Shown: piece by piece, positions 15,634-24,329 of the stretch
Numbering within the stretch: the first letter of the stretch is position 1
Layout: every line of letters begins with the position of its first letter
NCBI RefSeq assembly: GCF_030409315.1
Contig: NZ_JAUFPS010000084.1
Coordinates: 1 to 34,667 of the forward strand
DNA length: 34,667 nucleotides
Source: Mucilaginibacter flavus
GTDB lineage: Bacteria; Bacteroidota; Bacteroidia; Sphingobacteriales; Sphingobacteriaceae
Direction: 5' to 3'
Translations under genes and position numbers: made by a program
The notes under the pieces: generated by a model
Databases searched by the model: none
The model's input: only the letters and a program-made list of their open reading frames with translations
What the model was told of the DNA's origin: nothing

Positions 15634-15734
15634 GTCTGAATCAGAATTGACAGAATTTTAGAATTTTCAGAATACTTACACGCTATGCTTTAAATTCTGT
15701 TAATTTTTTAATTCTGTAAATTCTGATTCAGACA
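15633..15734. repeat. Long imperfect inverted repeat, TCTGAATCAGAATT family
   Basis: The left arm (15633-15673) and right arm (15694-15734) are reverse complements over 41 bases, with 35 matching by my count. The first 16 bases are identical (TGTCTGAATCAGAATT). The loop is 20 bases. It lies right after the sucAB terminator and ends 59 bases before the DUF4349 gene. Both arms are rich in CAGAATT units. Confidence 0.85.
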
Positions 15735-15793
15735 ATAGGGTTACCTAACCGCCATTTTCGGTATAAATAGTAACCAAAAAACAAATTAACATC

Positions 15794-16684
15794 ATGAAAA
15801 TCAAAATTTTACCTGCCCTTGCGGTGGGGGTATTGCTGCTGGGAGCTTGTAAAGGTGGCAGTTCAAAGTATGAAGCGATTAATAATAGCAGTAGCGCCGA
15901 TTCGACAAGCGTGGATAGTAAGGCATTTGCCGATACTTCTTTATCGGTAGCGCCAAAACTTGTAAAATCGGCAGATATGCGGTTTAAAGTAAAAAGCGTG
16001 CAGCAAACAGCTGAAAAAATAACAGCGCTCGCTGTTAAAACAAATGGTATGGTAATGCATCACCAAATGGAATCGTCAAATCAAGGGAGCCGGGATTATC
16101 GTGTTAGTGATGATTCTCTTCGACGGGTATCTGCATTCAACACTTCGGAGGATATGACTATTAAAGTACCTTCGGATAAATTGGAAGAGTTTATGAACCA
16201 GGTGGCCCATATGGGTACGCATGTTACGTTTAGTAAAATGGATATTGAAGATAAATCACTCGATTTTTTATCAGCAAAGTTGAAACTGAACAGTCGCAAA
16301 GAATTGGTAGACCAGCAAAAGAAAGGTAAAGTCATTATTAAAAATCCAATCAACGTATTGGCTCTAAAAGATGATATGGTTGATGGACAGATAGACAATC
16401 TTAAAATAGATGCCGCAGTTAAGTTTAGCGTGATTACCTTAAACTTTTATGAGAGTAATACCATTTTACAAGAAACCATCGCTAATGATGATCCATCAGC
16501 TTATCAGTTGCCTTTTGCAAAACGTTTAGCTAATTCACTATCTTACGGATGGTTTATGTTTACAGAGTTTGTTTTGGCGCTTGCAAACCTTTGGGTATTT
16601 GTTTTGATGGCTATTGCTTTATGGTTGTTATTCAGATATTATAAAAGGAAACACCCTTCATTTTTCGGCACTATAAAATCATAA
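15794..16684 (+). CDS. DUF4349 domain lipoprotein
   Basis: A 296-residue protein. A lipoprotein signal ends LLLGAC (Cys19), followed by a Ser/Asp-rich linker, then the DUF4349 domain from about residue 55 (LVKSADMRFKVKSVQQTAEK, typical opening) to about 225. A C-terminal transmembrane helix is near residues 258-278 (LANLWVFVLMAIALWLLF) with a basic tail (RYYKRKH). The middle contains a DFLSAKLKLNSRKELVDQQK segment, likely a coiled coil inserted between two similar halves. The family's function is unknown; the shape suggests an envelope-spanning or surface protein. It is preceded by an inverted repeat, so probably has its own promoter. A small membrane gene follows 61 bp later. Confidence 0.8.
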   Translation: MKIKILPALAVGVLLLGACKGGSSKYEAINNSSSADSTSVDSKAFADTSLSVAPKLVKSADMRFKVKSVQQTAEKITALAVKTNGMVMHHQMESSNQGSRDYRVSDDSLRRVSAFNTSEDMTIKVPSDKLEEFMNQVAHMGTHVTFSKMDIEDKSLDFLSAKLKLNSRKELVDQQKKGKVIIKNPINVLALKDDMVDGQIDNLKIDAAVKFSVITLNFYESNTILQETIANDDPSAYQLPFAKRLANSLSYGWFMFTEFVLALANLWVFVLMAIALWLLFRYYKRKHPSFFGTIKS

Positions 16685-16715
16685 ATTTTTTAGTAGCATT
16701 TTCGCTAAACATTTC

Positions 16716-16723
16716 TATTTTTG
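16716..16723 (+). promoter_or_regulatory. Putative -7 element for the small membrane protein gene
   Basis: TATTTTTG matches TAnnTTTG and ends 22 bases before the ATG at 16746. No well-spaced -33 TTTG is evident. Confidence 0.35.
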
Positions 16724-16745
16724 CGGTACAAAAAATATCGGTATC

Positions 16746-16940
16746 ATGGAGTCAATGGAAAACGCTAACGCAGAGAAACATTACAAATTATTAGTTGTAG
16801 CAATTGTTATAGGCATCTTTGGTGTATTTATACGCTTTGCGGGCGACGAAAACTCTACCTATTTTTCAGTTATCGGTAACATCGCACTGGCAGTTGGTGC
16901 CGGCATTGCTTTAAAAGCAGTGTTTGACATAATGAAATAA
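16746..16940 (+). CDS. Small two-helix membrane protein, function unknown
   Basis: A 64-residue protein with two hydrophobic helices, about residues 16-31 (LLVVAIVIGIFGVFI) and 40-60 (FSVIGNIALAVGAGIALKAV), joined by a short polar loop (RFAGDENSTY). The N-terminus is acidic and Asn-rich (MESMENANAEKHYK). I recognise no named family, though small proteins of this shape are common in Bacteroidota. It has its own probable -7 element. An inverted repeat starts at the first base after its stop codon, and a bidirectional terminator follows. Confidence 0.65.
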   Translation: MESMENANAEKHYKLLVVAIVIGIFGVFIRFAGDENSTYFSVIGNIALAVGAGIALKAVFDIMK

Positions 16941-17092
16941 GAGCCCCCCGGCCCCCTAAAGGGAGAGTGTCGGAAATATATATTATTAAACAGAAAAGCC
17001 CTGGCAATAGTCAGGGCTTTTCTGTTATTCGGGATAATTACGCATGCTGCCATGCAAATCAAAAAGCTCCCCCTTCAGGGGGCTGGGGGGCT
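16941..17092. repeat. Inverted repeat pair of the AGCCCCCCGGCCCCCT family
   Basis: The left arm (16941-16968, AGCCCCCCGGCCCCCT then AAAGGGAGAG) and right arm (about 17064-17092) are near-complete reverse complements; the right arm read on the minus strand gives AGCCCCCCAGCCCCCT then GAAGGGGGAG. Each arm also has an internal CCCCCT/AGGGG self-complement. The left arm begins immediately after the small membrane protein's stop, and the right arm ends 7 bases from the gldB stop. The terminator at 16989-17026 lies inside the loop. Confidence 0.8.
16989..17026. terminator. Bidirectional rho-independent terminator
   Basis: A perfect stem: CAGAAAAGCCCTG (16991-17003) with CAGGGCTTTTCTG (17012-17024), extended by two A-T pairs, loop of 8 bases. 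It separates the convergent small membrane protein gene and gldB. Confidence 0.85.
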
Positions 17093-17099
17093 TCGCCGC

Positions 17100-18134
17100 C
17101 TACTTAGGCCTATACTTCGATTCGTTCAATATTTTCTGGGCGTCTTTATTAACCATCAGCTGCTGTAAGGTAACATCGGGGTGTTTATCCATGTATTCCC
17201 TAACAATTTGCCAGCCTGTCCATACGGCCAGTTTGGGAGCCGATTCATTTTTTTCGCCAAGACCGGGGGTAAACGGCGCTTCGGTCAGGAATTTCTGGAT
17301 CTTGTTATAGTCAGTTTCGTATAGCAGGTTCTCTTCCAAAAAGTAACCCCATATTTTCGCTTTAAAATCATTACACCATTTCAATTGCTCAGTAGTGTAC
17401 ATCATTTTGGTAGTGTCGCCAACATCGGGCAGGATGCTATCCATAAAGTACATGATCTTGCCGTTGTAAATCATTTTAGATAGCAGGGTTTTGTCGTTGT
17501 CATCCTCGGGGAACATATCCTCGCGTACAATACCTTCAACTACGCGTGGTGTAATGTTCTCGGCAGTAAAATGCCTTGACAGGTAATGCGGAAAGGCGTT
17601 GGTTATGGCAGGGTAAAACCGGGAGTTGCCCAAAAATAAATCGAGCCCGATACCGAAGTAACCATCGCCGATAGAGGTTTGCGCCTGGAAGCCCGAAAAG
17701 TAGGCGTAAACCTTCGGAATACGCTTTTGAGGGTAATAATATTTGATGTATTTAAAAGCCTGGGTAAGTTCGGCGTTTTGCTTATCCATGTTAGGGTAGG
17801 CGGCTTCTACATCGTGGTAAAGGTCTTTATAGTCTTTATTGCTAAAAATGGTGTGCAGGGTTTTAAAATAGCCCGTATCGCGCAGGCTGCCTGCCGGTAA
17901 GATGCGTTCAATAAAATCCTGGTAAAATACACCGTATTTATTGTGGAGCGCTATAGCCTCGGCAGCCATCGGTTTTGTGCGCATCTGGTCAAAATCACGG
18001 TCGAACCGTTCTATCTTCACCTCCAGGTTAATATTACTTACATCCACCTTTTTATTGCGCCCGCACGACACTAATACGAAGGCGATAAAAAAAATTAAGT
18101 AAATTTGCTTTGCTTTATACCGGTTAGTTATCAT
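17100..18134 (-). CDS. gldB: Gliding motility lipoprotein GldB
   Basis: A 344-residue lipoprotein matching GldB of gliding Bacteroidota. I start at ATG 18134, giving a signal with lipobox FVLVSC (Cys24). The 12 residues before it in the open frame have no role. Conserved segments seen are VKIERFDRDFDQM near the start, FYQDFIERIL, PNMDKQNAELTQAFKYIKYY, FQAQTSIGDGYFGIGLDLFLG, and the closing PFTPGLGEKNESAPKLAVW and WTGWQIVREYM. GldB is required for gliding and type IX secretion in Flavobacterium, but is also found in non-gliding relatives. It is divergent from nadE. No gldC gene is adjacent in this window. A TATTTTTG element (18149-18156, minus) may be its -7 box. Confidence 0.93.
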   Translation of the reverse strand: MITNRYKAKQIYLIFFIAFVLVSCGRNKKVDVSNINLEVKIERFDRDFDQMRTKPMAAEAIALHNKYGVFYQDFIERILPAGSLRDTGYFKTLHTIFSNKDYKDLYHDVEAAYPNMDKQNAELTQAFKYIKYYYPQKRIPKVYAYFSGFQAQTSIGDGYFGIGLDLFLGNSRFYPAITNAFPHYLSRHFTAENITPRVVEGIVREDMFPEDDNDKTLLSKMIYNGKIMYFMDSILPDVGDTTKMMYTTEQLKWCNDFKAKIWGYFLEENLLYETDYNKIQKFLTEAPFTPGLGEKNESAPKLAVWTGWQIVREYMDKHPDVTLQQLMVNKDAQKILNESKYRPK

Positions 18135-18191
18135 TTTTATCCTTTGAGCAAAAATAATTTTTATTTGCATTAATACGTTACTATACCATCC

Positions 18192-19841
18192 ATGAAAATT
18201 GCATTAGCCCAGCTTAACTATCATATAGGTAACTTTGAGTCAAATACCGCTAAAATTATTGACCATGTTAATAAGGCCAAACAGCAAGGTGCTGATCTTG
18301 TTGTATTTGCCGAACTGTGTGTGTGCGGTTACCCCTCGCGCGATTTTTTAGAGTTTGATGAATTTATTGGTCTGTGTGAACAATCGGCGCAGGAAATAGC
18401 TTTAGCTTGTAAGGATATTGCCTGTATTATTGGTTTGCCAACATTTAATAATAAAACCGAAGGCAAGGATTTGAATAACTCGGCTTACTTTATCGAGAAT
18501 GGAAAAATTAAAGCTGTTGTAAATAAGGCTTTGTTACCAAATTACGATGTATTTGATGAGTACCGTTATTTTGAGCCATCAACAGAGTTTGATTGTATTG
18601 AATTTAAGGGTAAAAAGATAGCGCTTACCATTTGTGAGGATTTATGGAATACCATTGAAAATCCGCTATACATCACCAGGCCAATGGATATCCTGATCCA
18701 TCAGCAGCCGGATGTGATGATTAATATTGCGGCTTCGCCATTTGCGTATAATCATGATGAAGAGCGGATTGCTATTTTGAGCGATAATGCCAGCCGGTAT
18801 AAACTGCCATTGCTATACGTAAACAATATAGGCGCGCAAACCGAACTTATTTTTGATGGCGGATCATTGGTGTTTGATAACGCCGGTAACTTGGTTGACG
18901 AAATGCCATACTTTGAAGAAAGCCTGGCTTACTATACTTTAACGGACGATAACGCCATTACGTTTGACCATCCCACAACCTTAAAAACCGAGCGCCCCGG
19001 CGATATTGAACAAATTCACCACGGAATTATTTTAGGCATCCGTGATTACTTTTATAAATCGGGCTTTAAGCAAGCTATATTGGGGTTATCGGGTGGTATC
19101 GATTCGGCAGTGGTTTGCGCTTTGGCGGCTGAGGCTTTGGGTGCCGAAAACGTGATGGCCGTATTGCTGCCGTCGCGTTTCTCATCAGATCATTCACTGA
19201 AAGACGCCGAAGATTTGGTAGCCAATTTAGGCTGCAAAAGCGAAACTATCGCCATAAAAGATATTACCGAGGCTATCGAAACTTCGCTAAGCCCACAGTT
19301 TAAAAACCTACCGTTTAACATTGCCGAAGAAAATATCCAATCGCGCAGCAGGGCTATTTTGCTAATGGCTATGTGCAATAAATTTGGATATATATTGCTT
19401 AATACCAGCAATAAAAGCGAGGCCTCTGTTGGTTATGGTACTTTATATGGCGATATGTGCGGCGGTATTTCTGTAATTGGCGATGTTTATAAAACGCAGG
19501 TGTTTGCCCTGGCACGCTATATTAACAGGGATAAAGAGATCATACCGATTAACTCCATAGTGAAACCGCCGTCGGCAGAATTAAGGCCCGATCAAAAAGA
19601 TACCGACTCATTACCCGAGTATGATGTGCTGGATAAAATATTAGAAGAGTATATTGAATACCGCCGCTCATCGGCCGAAATCATTAAAATGGGGTATGAC
19701 GAGGCCACCGTTCGCCGGGTGATTAAACTCACCAACTCCGCCGAGCACAAACGCTATCAAACACCACCGATATTAAGGGTATCGCCAAAGGCTTTTGGTA
19801 TGGGCCGCAGGATGCCGATTGTAGGAAAGTACCTTTCTTAG
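18192..19841 (+). CDS. nadE: Glutamine-dependent NAD+ synthetase
   Basis: A 549-residue two-domain enzyme. The N-terminal nitrilase-type glutaminase domain has the catalytic triad Glu41 (VFAELCVCGYP), Lys112 (NKALLPNYDVF) and Cys148 (ALTICEDLW). The C-terminal synthetase domain from about residue 275 has the ATP pyrophosphatase loop LSGGIDSAVV (299-308), plus NTSNKSEASVGYGTLYGDM and the closing PPILRVSPKAFG. It converts nicotinate adenine dinucleotide to NAD+ with glutamine-derived ammonia. Length and domain order fit the bacterial glutamine-dependent class. It shares a 57-bp divergent region with gldB. A TAGTATCAAG repeat begins directly after its stop. Confidence 0.96.
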   Translation: MKIALAQLNYHIGNFESNTAKIIDHVNKAKQQGADLVVFAELCVCGYPSRDFLEFDEFIGLCEQSAQEIALACKDIACIIGLPTFNNKTEGKDLNNSAYFIENGKIKAVVNKALLPNYDVFDEYRYFEPSTEFDCIEFKGKKIALTICEDLWNTIENPLYITRPMDILIHQQPDVMINIAASPFAYNHDEERIAILSDNASRYKLPLLYVNNIGAQTELIFDGGSLVFDNAGNLVDEMPYFEESLAYYTLTDDNAITFDHPTTLKTERPGDIEQIHHGIILGIRDYFYKSGFKQAILGLSGGIDSAVVCALAAEALGAENVMAVLLPSRFSSDHSLKDAEDLVANLGCKSETIAIKDITEAIETSLSPQFKNLPFNIAEENIQSRSRAILLMAMCNKFGYILLNTSNKSEASVGYGTLYGDMCGGISVIGDVYKTQVFALARYINRDKEIIPINSIVKPPSAELRPDQKDTDSLPEYDVLDKILEEYIEYRRSSAEIIKMGYDEATVRRVIKLTNSAEHKRYQTPPILRVSPKAFGMGRRMPIVGKYLS

Positions 19842-19980
19842 TAGTATCAAGTATCAAGACTTTTTTGGCTGCAATTGTTAATTGTTGTGGGGTATGTGTA
19901 TAGTTGAAATGGCGAATTGAGGCGTTTGGGGAATTAGTCGACTCTTAGTTCCTGATTGTCGACTCCCGATTCTTTTTTCT
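19842..19980. repeat. Intergenic repeats: TATCAAG pair and GTCGACTC units
   Basis: Immediately after the nadE stop is GTATCAAGTATCAAGAC (two tandem TATCAAG units). At 19936-19975 two or more GTCGACTC/CCGATTC-like units recur (TTAGTCGACTCTTAG, then TTGTCGACTCCCGATTC). No gene or good terminator is visible. The S8 protease promoter presumably lies in the right end; I see no clean consensus. Confidence 0.45.
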
Positions 19981-20006
19981 TTTGAAAATGCCTATATTTC
20001 AAGCCT

Positions 20007-23000
20007 ATGAATAAACTATACGCGGCAATCTTTGTTCCTGTTTTTTTGCTGTGCGCGGCAGGCAAAGTAGTTGCCCAACAGTCGTTGGTAAGCGAATCAA
20101 AAAAGGCTGAATTGGATAATTTTTCCGCCCAGTTACGCAATGCTTATACCGCTGGTAAGCAAAAAGCGCTTTCCCTGGCAACCGAGCGCGGCTGGCCCTT
20201 AAAAAGGCGGTCGAAAAATGGCAACCTGCTTTCTTTGCAGGGTGTAAACAGTTTAGGATTTCCTACTTATTTAATTACTCATAATAATACTACCGCCGCC
20301 GCTACAACTGGCACCAATACCGTGCAACCGGGCGGTTCATTGGGGTTAAACTTATCCGGATCAAGCGCCAATTTGGTTGGTAAGCTGGCTATCTGGGATG
20401 GCGGATCGGTGTATGCGGCTCACCAGGAATTTGCGGGGAAAACCATTACTATAAAAGACGGTGCATCGGTATTGGATCATACTACCCACGTGGCCGGTAC
20501 TATGATAGCCAAAGGCGTATATGCGCCGGCAAAAGGCATGGCATTTAACGCAAGCTCATTGCTTTCATTGGATTTTGATAATGATGTATCTGAAATGAGC
20601 AGCGCCGCATCGGGGTTGTTACTTTCCAACCACTCTTATGGCGATGTAGCCGGATGGGATTATAACGATACCGATAACCGCTGGGAATGGTACGGACTGC
20701 CCGGCGATACCGTTGATTATACTTTTGGGTTTTATGATACCCGCGCGCAGTCATGGGATAAAATAGCTTATACCGCGCCCAATTATTTGATCGTAGAATC
20801 GGCAGGTAACGCGAGGAGCAGTAACGGGCCGGCGGTAGGGGCTAATTATTATGGCTACCGGAGCCGCACCGATCAAACCCTGGTAAACAAAGGGGCAAGG
20901 CCATCAAACATTAGCGATAACAGCGGTTATGATATCATCAGTACCACTGGTAACGCCAAAAATATACTTACGGTTGGGGCGATAAATCCATTACCGTCAG
21001 GTCCGTCAAAGCGTGAGGATTTGAGCATTGCTTATTTCAGTAGCTGGGGCCCAACTGATGACGGCCGTGTTAAACCGGACATTGTGGGCGATGGCGTAAA
21101 TGTAACATCGGTAGGGGTGGCCAATAGTTCGGCATATCTTACGCTGTCGGGCACGTCAATGGCTGCGCCCAACATCACAGGCTCATTATACCTGTTGCAG
21201 GAGTATTATTACAAACAAAATAACAGCACTTTTATGCGGGCAGCCACCCTAAAGGGATTGGTGTGCCATACCGCCTTTGATGGGGGCAATGTTGGGCCGG
21301 ATTATGTTTATGGCTGGGGATTGCTAAATATGGCCAAAGCCGCCCAGGCCATTACAGATAACGGCAGCAAAAGCTTAATTAAAGAGAATACACTTAACCA
21401 GGGCCAAAGTCAAACATTTAATGTACTTGCTTCGGGATCAGATGCGCTGATTGCCACCATATCCTGGACAGATCCGCAGGGTACGGTATCACCCGATGGT
21501 ACCATCAATAGCCGTACACCAAAACTGGTAAATGATTTGGATATTAAAGTGAGTGATGGCACCACAACTTATAACGCCTGGGTATTAGATCCCGATCATC
21601 CATCGGCGGCGGCTACTACGGGCAATAACATCAGGGATAATGTGGAGCAAGTGTATATAGCCAATGCTGTACCAGGTAAGGCTTATACCATTACGGTATC
21701 GCATAAAGGTACGCTATCGTCTGGTTCGCAGGCTTATTCTCTGATAGTTACCGGCATGGGTGGCACGGCCTATTGCTCATCGGCCCCGCTAAGCAGTGCC
21801 GACTCGCGCATAAATAATGTTACGCTGGTCAATATCAATAATACGCCGGCAGCAGGCTGCACCAGTTATTCCGACTATACCAATTTAACCGTTCAGCTGG
21901 AGCAAGATAAAACATATCCTTTAAGCATTACGCTGGGTACCTGCGGCAATAACTTTAACAAGGCAGCCAAAGTATTTATAGATTATAACGAAAACGGAGT
22001 ATTTGAGGCTAATGAACTGGTAGCCACAACAGGCATTATTAATGCCACCGGCACTTACACGGCCAACATAAAAATACCGGCCAGTGTAGCCGCCGGAACA
22101 TTTAGCCTGATGCGGGTGGTACTAACCGAAACCAGTGATGCATCTGTTATACAGGCCTGTGGTAGTTATGCCAAAGGCGAAACCCAGGATTACAGGGTAC
22201 AGTTTTTACAAACTAGTATTGATGCGGGGATATCGGCCATAGTTAATCCGGGTTCAAGTGGGGCTTGTTCGGCAAGTACGCCGGTTACTATCAAAGTTAA
22301 AAACTTTGGCAGCGCGGCTATCAGCAATATTCCGTTGACAGTTAAAATTGTTGCTACCGATAATACAGTAAGCACCTTTACCGGCACCTACACAGGCACG
22401 CTGGCATCTGGCGAAGAGGACGATTTTACTTTTAACCAAAACTTTAACGCCGTTGCAGGGGCAACCTATACCATTACTGCCTTTAGTAGTTTAACCGGCG
22501 ATCCTGTAAAAACCAATGACACGCTAAGTACTACCATCGTTATCAACTCACCATCGGCCATTGGGGATCTGAGCGCTTATTATTGTACCGATAGTAAGCA
22601 ATACCTGCTATCGGGCCAGGGCGATGGTACTTTACTTTGGTATCAAAATGTTAACGATGCGGTGCCTATCGCCGCAGGTAGCCCTGCAAATACCACAACG
22701 CCACCGATAAACAATACATATTACGCGGGTGTAAATGATTTTAAAGGAACGGTTGGCCCGGCTACCAAAAATGTATTTACAGGTGGTGGCTACAACCAGT
22801 TTACGCCATCGGTATTAATAAATACCAAGGTGCCGGTAGTGATACAAAGCGCGCGTTTATACATTGGTAACTCTGGTAAGATAACTTTTAATGTAAGTAA
22901 CAGTAGCGGGCAAATTGTAGCCTCCACTACTATAAATGCCCAGGCCACGCGTACCACACCATTGCCCGGCGCGCAGGCCGATGACCCTGCCGACCAAGGC

Positions 23001-23750
23001 AAAGTGTACGATCTTAACCTGGAGTTACCTGCCGCAGGTAATTATTCCATCGCTATTGATTATGATGCCAACGCCACTATTTACCGCAACAATGCAGGTG
23101 TAACCAGCTATCCGTTTAGCATAGGCAATGTTTTTAGCATTTACAGGAACGATGCTACCGGCGATAACGCGTCAGATACCACCTATTATAAAGGCTTTTA
23201 CTATTATTTTTATGATATGAAGGTGCAAAGCCTGGGCTGCGCATCTGCCGCACGTAAGGCGGTTACTTTAACAAAGCCCGTAATTGTACAAAGCAACAAT
23301 ACGCTAAACTCAAGCATAGCAACGGGCAACCAGTGGCTGTTGGGCGGTAACCCTATAAAGGGTGCTACCGGACCTACATTTGATCCTTTGCAAAGCGGTA
23401 ATTACCAGGTGGCGGATACCTTAGCCAGCGGCTGCGTAGCCATATCAGATGTATTTGCCTATGCCCGAACGGCTACCAACGTAGATAAATCAACAGATAT
23501 TGGTTTAACGGTATTCCCGGTACCATCAAGTACCAATATATACGTGGTATTTAATGCCAAAACAGCAACAGATTTGAACCTGTCACTCGTAAATTCGGTA
23601 GGGCAAACGGTGATCACCAATAAACAAAGTTTGTCCGCTGGTGATTTTAGCACCGTGCTTAACGTGAGCAATGTGCCGCCGGGCGTGTACGTGGTAAAAG
23701 TGGTGTTGGGGAGTAAAGCTTACGGGAAAAAGGTGATTGTGGTACATTAA
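20007..23750 (+). CDS. Large secreted S8 (subtilisin-like) protease with GEVED domain and type IX sorting domain
   Basis: A 1247-residue exported protease. The signal peptide covers residues 1-23 (cut after VVA), followed by a short propeptide-like stretch. The subtilase catalytic triad is Asp131 (LAIWDGG), His158 (DHTTHVAG) and Ser384 (LSGTSMAAPNITG), with oxyanion Asn in SAGNAR near 272. A beta domain around 480-585 (ISWTDPQGT, NDLDIKV) follows, then a GEVED domain (about 590-733, FIDYNENGVFEANE and GETQDYRVQF), a CARDB-like repeat (about 740-848) and Ig-like regions. A C-terminal sorting domain (from about 1169, VFPVPSSTN to KKVIVVH) directs type IX secretion and surface attachment. Likely a surface or released protease acting on external proteins. 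Its promoter is unclear. Confidence 0.93.
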   Translation: MNKLYAAIFVPVFLLCAAGKVVAQQSLVSESKKAELDNFSAQLRNAYTAGKQKALSLATERGWPLKRRSKNGNLLSLQGVNSLGFPTYLITHNNTTAAATTGTNTVQPGGSLGLNLSGSSANLVGKLAIWDGGSVYAAHQEFAGKTITIKDGASVLDHTTHVAGTMIAKGVYAPAKGMAFNASSLLSLDFDNDVSEMSSAASGLLLSNHSYGDVAGWDYNDTDNRWEWYGLPGDTVDYTFGFYDTRAQSWDKIAYTAPNYLIVESAGNARSSNGPAVGANYYGYRSRTDQTLVNKGARPSNISDNSGYDIISTTGNAKNILTVGAINPLPSGPSKREDLSIAYFSSWGPTDDGRVKPDIVGDGVNVTSVGVANSSAYLTLSGTSMAAPNITGSLYLLQEYYYKQNNSTFMRAATLKGLVCHTAFDGGNVGPDYVYGWGLLNMAKAAQAITDNGSKSLIKENTLNQGQSQTFNVLASGSDALIATISWTDPQGTVSPDGTINSRTPKLVNDLDIKVSDGTTTYNAWVLDPDHPSAAATTGNNIRDNVEQVYIANAVPGKAYTITVSHKGTLSSGSQAYSLIVTGMGGTAYCSSAPLSSADSRINNVTLVNINNTPAAGCTSYSDYTNLTVQLEQDKTYPLSITLGTCGNNFNKAAKVFIDYNENGVFEANELVATTGIINATGTYTANIKIPASVAAGTFSLMRVVLTETSDASVIQACGSYAKGETQDYRVQFLQTSIDAGISAIVNPGSSGACSASTPVTIKVKNFGSAAISNIPLTVKIVATDNTVSTFTGTYTGTLASGEEDDFTFNQNFNAVAGATYTITAFSSLTGDPVKTNDTLSTTIVINSPSAIGDLSAYYCTDSKQYLLSGQGDGTLLWYQNVNDAVPIAAGSPANTTTPPINNTYYAGVNDFKGTVGPATKNVFTGGGYNQFTPSVLINTKVPVVIQSARLYIGNSGKITFNVSNSSGQIVASTTINAQATRTTPLPGAQADDPADQGKVYDLNLELPAAGNYSIAIDYDANATIYRNNAGVTSYPFSIGNVFSIYRNDATGDNASDTTYYKGFYYYFYDMKVQSLGCASAARKAVTLTKPVIVQSNNTLNSSIATGNQWLLGGNPIKGATGPTFDPLQSGNYQVADTLASGCVAISDVFAYARTATNVDKSTDIGLTVFPVPSSTNIYVVFNAKTATDLNLSLVNSVGQTVITNKQSLSAGDFSTVLNVSNVPPGVYVVKVVLGSKAYGKKVIVVH

Positions 23751-23817
23751 GGCGCATGGCCCGGTCTGACTTAACTACCGTAGTTTCATATAAACGCCAT
23801 TCGGTTTATCAAATAAC

Positions 23818-23841
23818 GATGGCTGCTTTTAAACAGCCATC
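23818..23841. terminator. Hairpin between convergent genes, possible terminator
   Basis: GATGGCTG (23818-23825) pairs with CAGCCATC (23834-23841) over an 8-base loop, between the stop codons of the S8 protease and DUF4440 genes. T runs are poor on both sides, so termination would be weak or need other help. Confidence 0.45.
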
Positions 23842-23847
23842 ACCATA

Positions 23848-24315
23848 TTAATGCCCATAGGTAACCTCGCGGGTTACCTTCCAAACGCCATCTTTTTTTT
23901 GCCATATTTGCATAAATTTAAATGTAAATGTTTGCAGCTGGCCATTTTCTACATGCGAGAAAGTGTGTTGTCCGGTTTCAATAGCGCCATAATCTTTAAT
24001 GGGATACACTTCCATTGTTCCGGGAATTAGTTTTCGGGTTAAAACGTAGCTCATTTTAAACAGGCCGCCGAAAGCCTGTTTGGTTTGGTCAAAGTTTCGC
24101 ACGCCGGTATTGTCCTGATACAATTCAAGGCTGTTATCAAAATAGTTCATCAGTTGGTCAAGGTTACGGGCATTAAAGGCCTCAAATTGGAGCGAATCTG
24201 CATGCGCAATCTCATTGAACAATACCCCCGATGTTTGCGCCTGGGCATGGCTATCTATAAAAAAAGCGGTGGTTATTAAAAGTGCCGCGGCAAAATATTT
24301 GTTGAGTGTTTTCAT
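23848..24315 (-). CDS. Exported DUF4440 / SnoaL-like (NTF2-fold) protein
   Basis: A 155-residue protein, starting at ATG 24315 (MKTLNKYFAAALLITTAFFI), a signal peptide cut near HAQA. The mature part is a single NTF2-like cone domain: an opening helix (ADSLQFEAFNARNLDQLMNY), then FDNSLELYQDNTG, and the strand FMQIWQKKDGVWKVTREVTY typical of DUF4440. This fold binds small molecules or acts as an enzyme; no catalytic residues can be assigned. It lies 14 bp downstream of the serine hydrolase gene on the same strand, so the two are very likely co-transcribed. Possibly a periplasmic partner of the hydrolase. Confidence 0.82.
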   Translation of the reverse strand: MKTLNKYFAAALLITTAFFIDSHAQAQTSGVLFNEIAHADSLQFEAFNARNLDQLMNYFDNSLELYQDNTGVRNFDQTKQAFGGLFKMSYVLTRKLIPGTMEVYPIKDYGAIETGQHTFSHVENGQLQTFTFKFMQIWQKKDGVWKVTREVTYGH

Positions 24316-24329
24316 TTTATAGTGTTTTA

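Noticed and set aside
17044..17310. 88-codon plus-strand frame overlapping gldB
   Set aside because: It lies over the GC-rich repeat and antisense to gldB. The gldB call is far stronger.
17100..18134. Complete gliding/type IX secretion gene cluster
   Set aside because: Only gldB is here; no other gld, spr or por gene appears, so no system can be claimed from this window.
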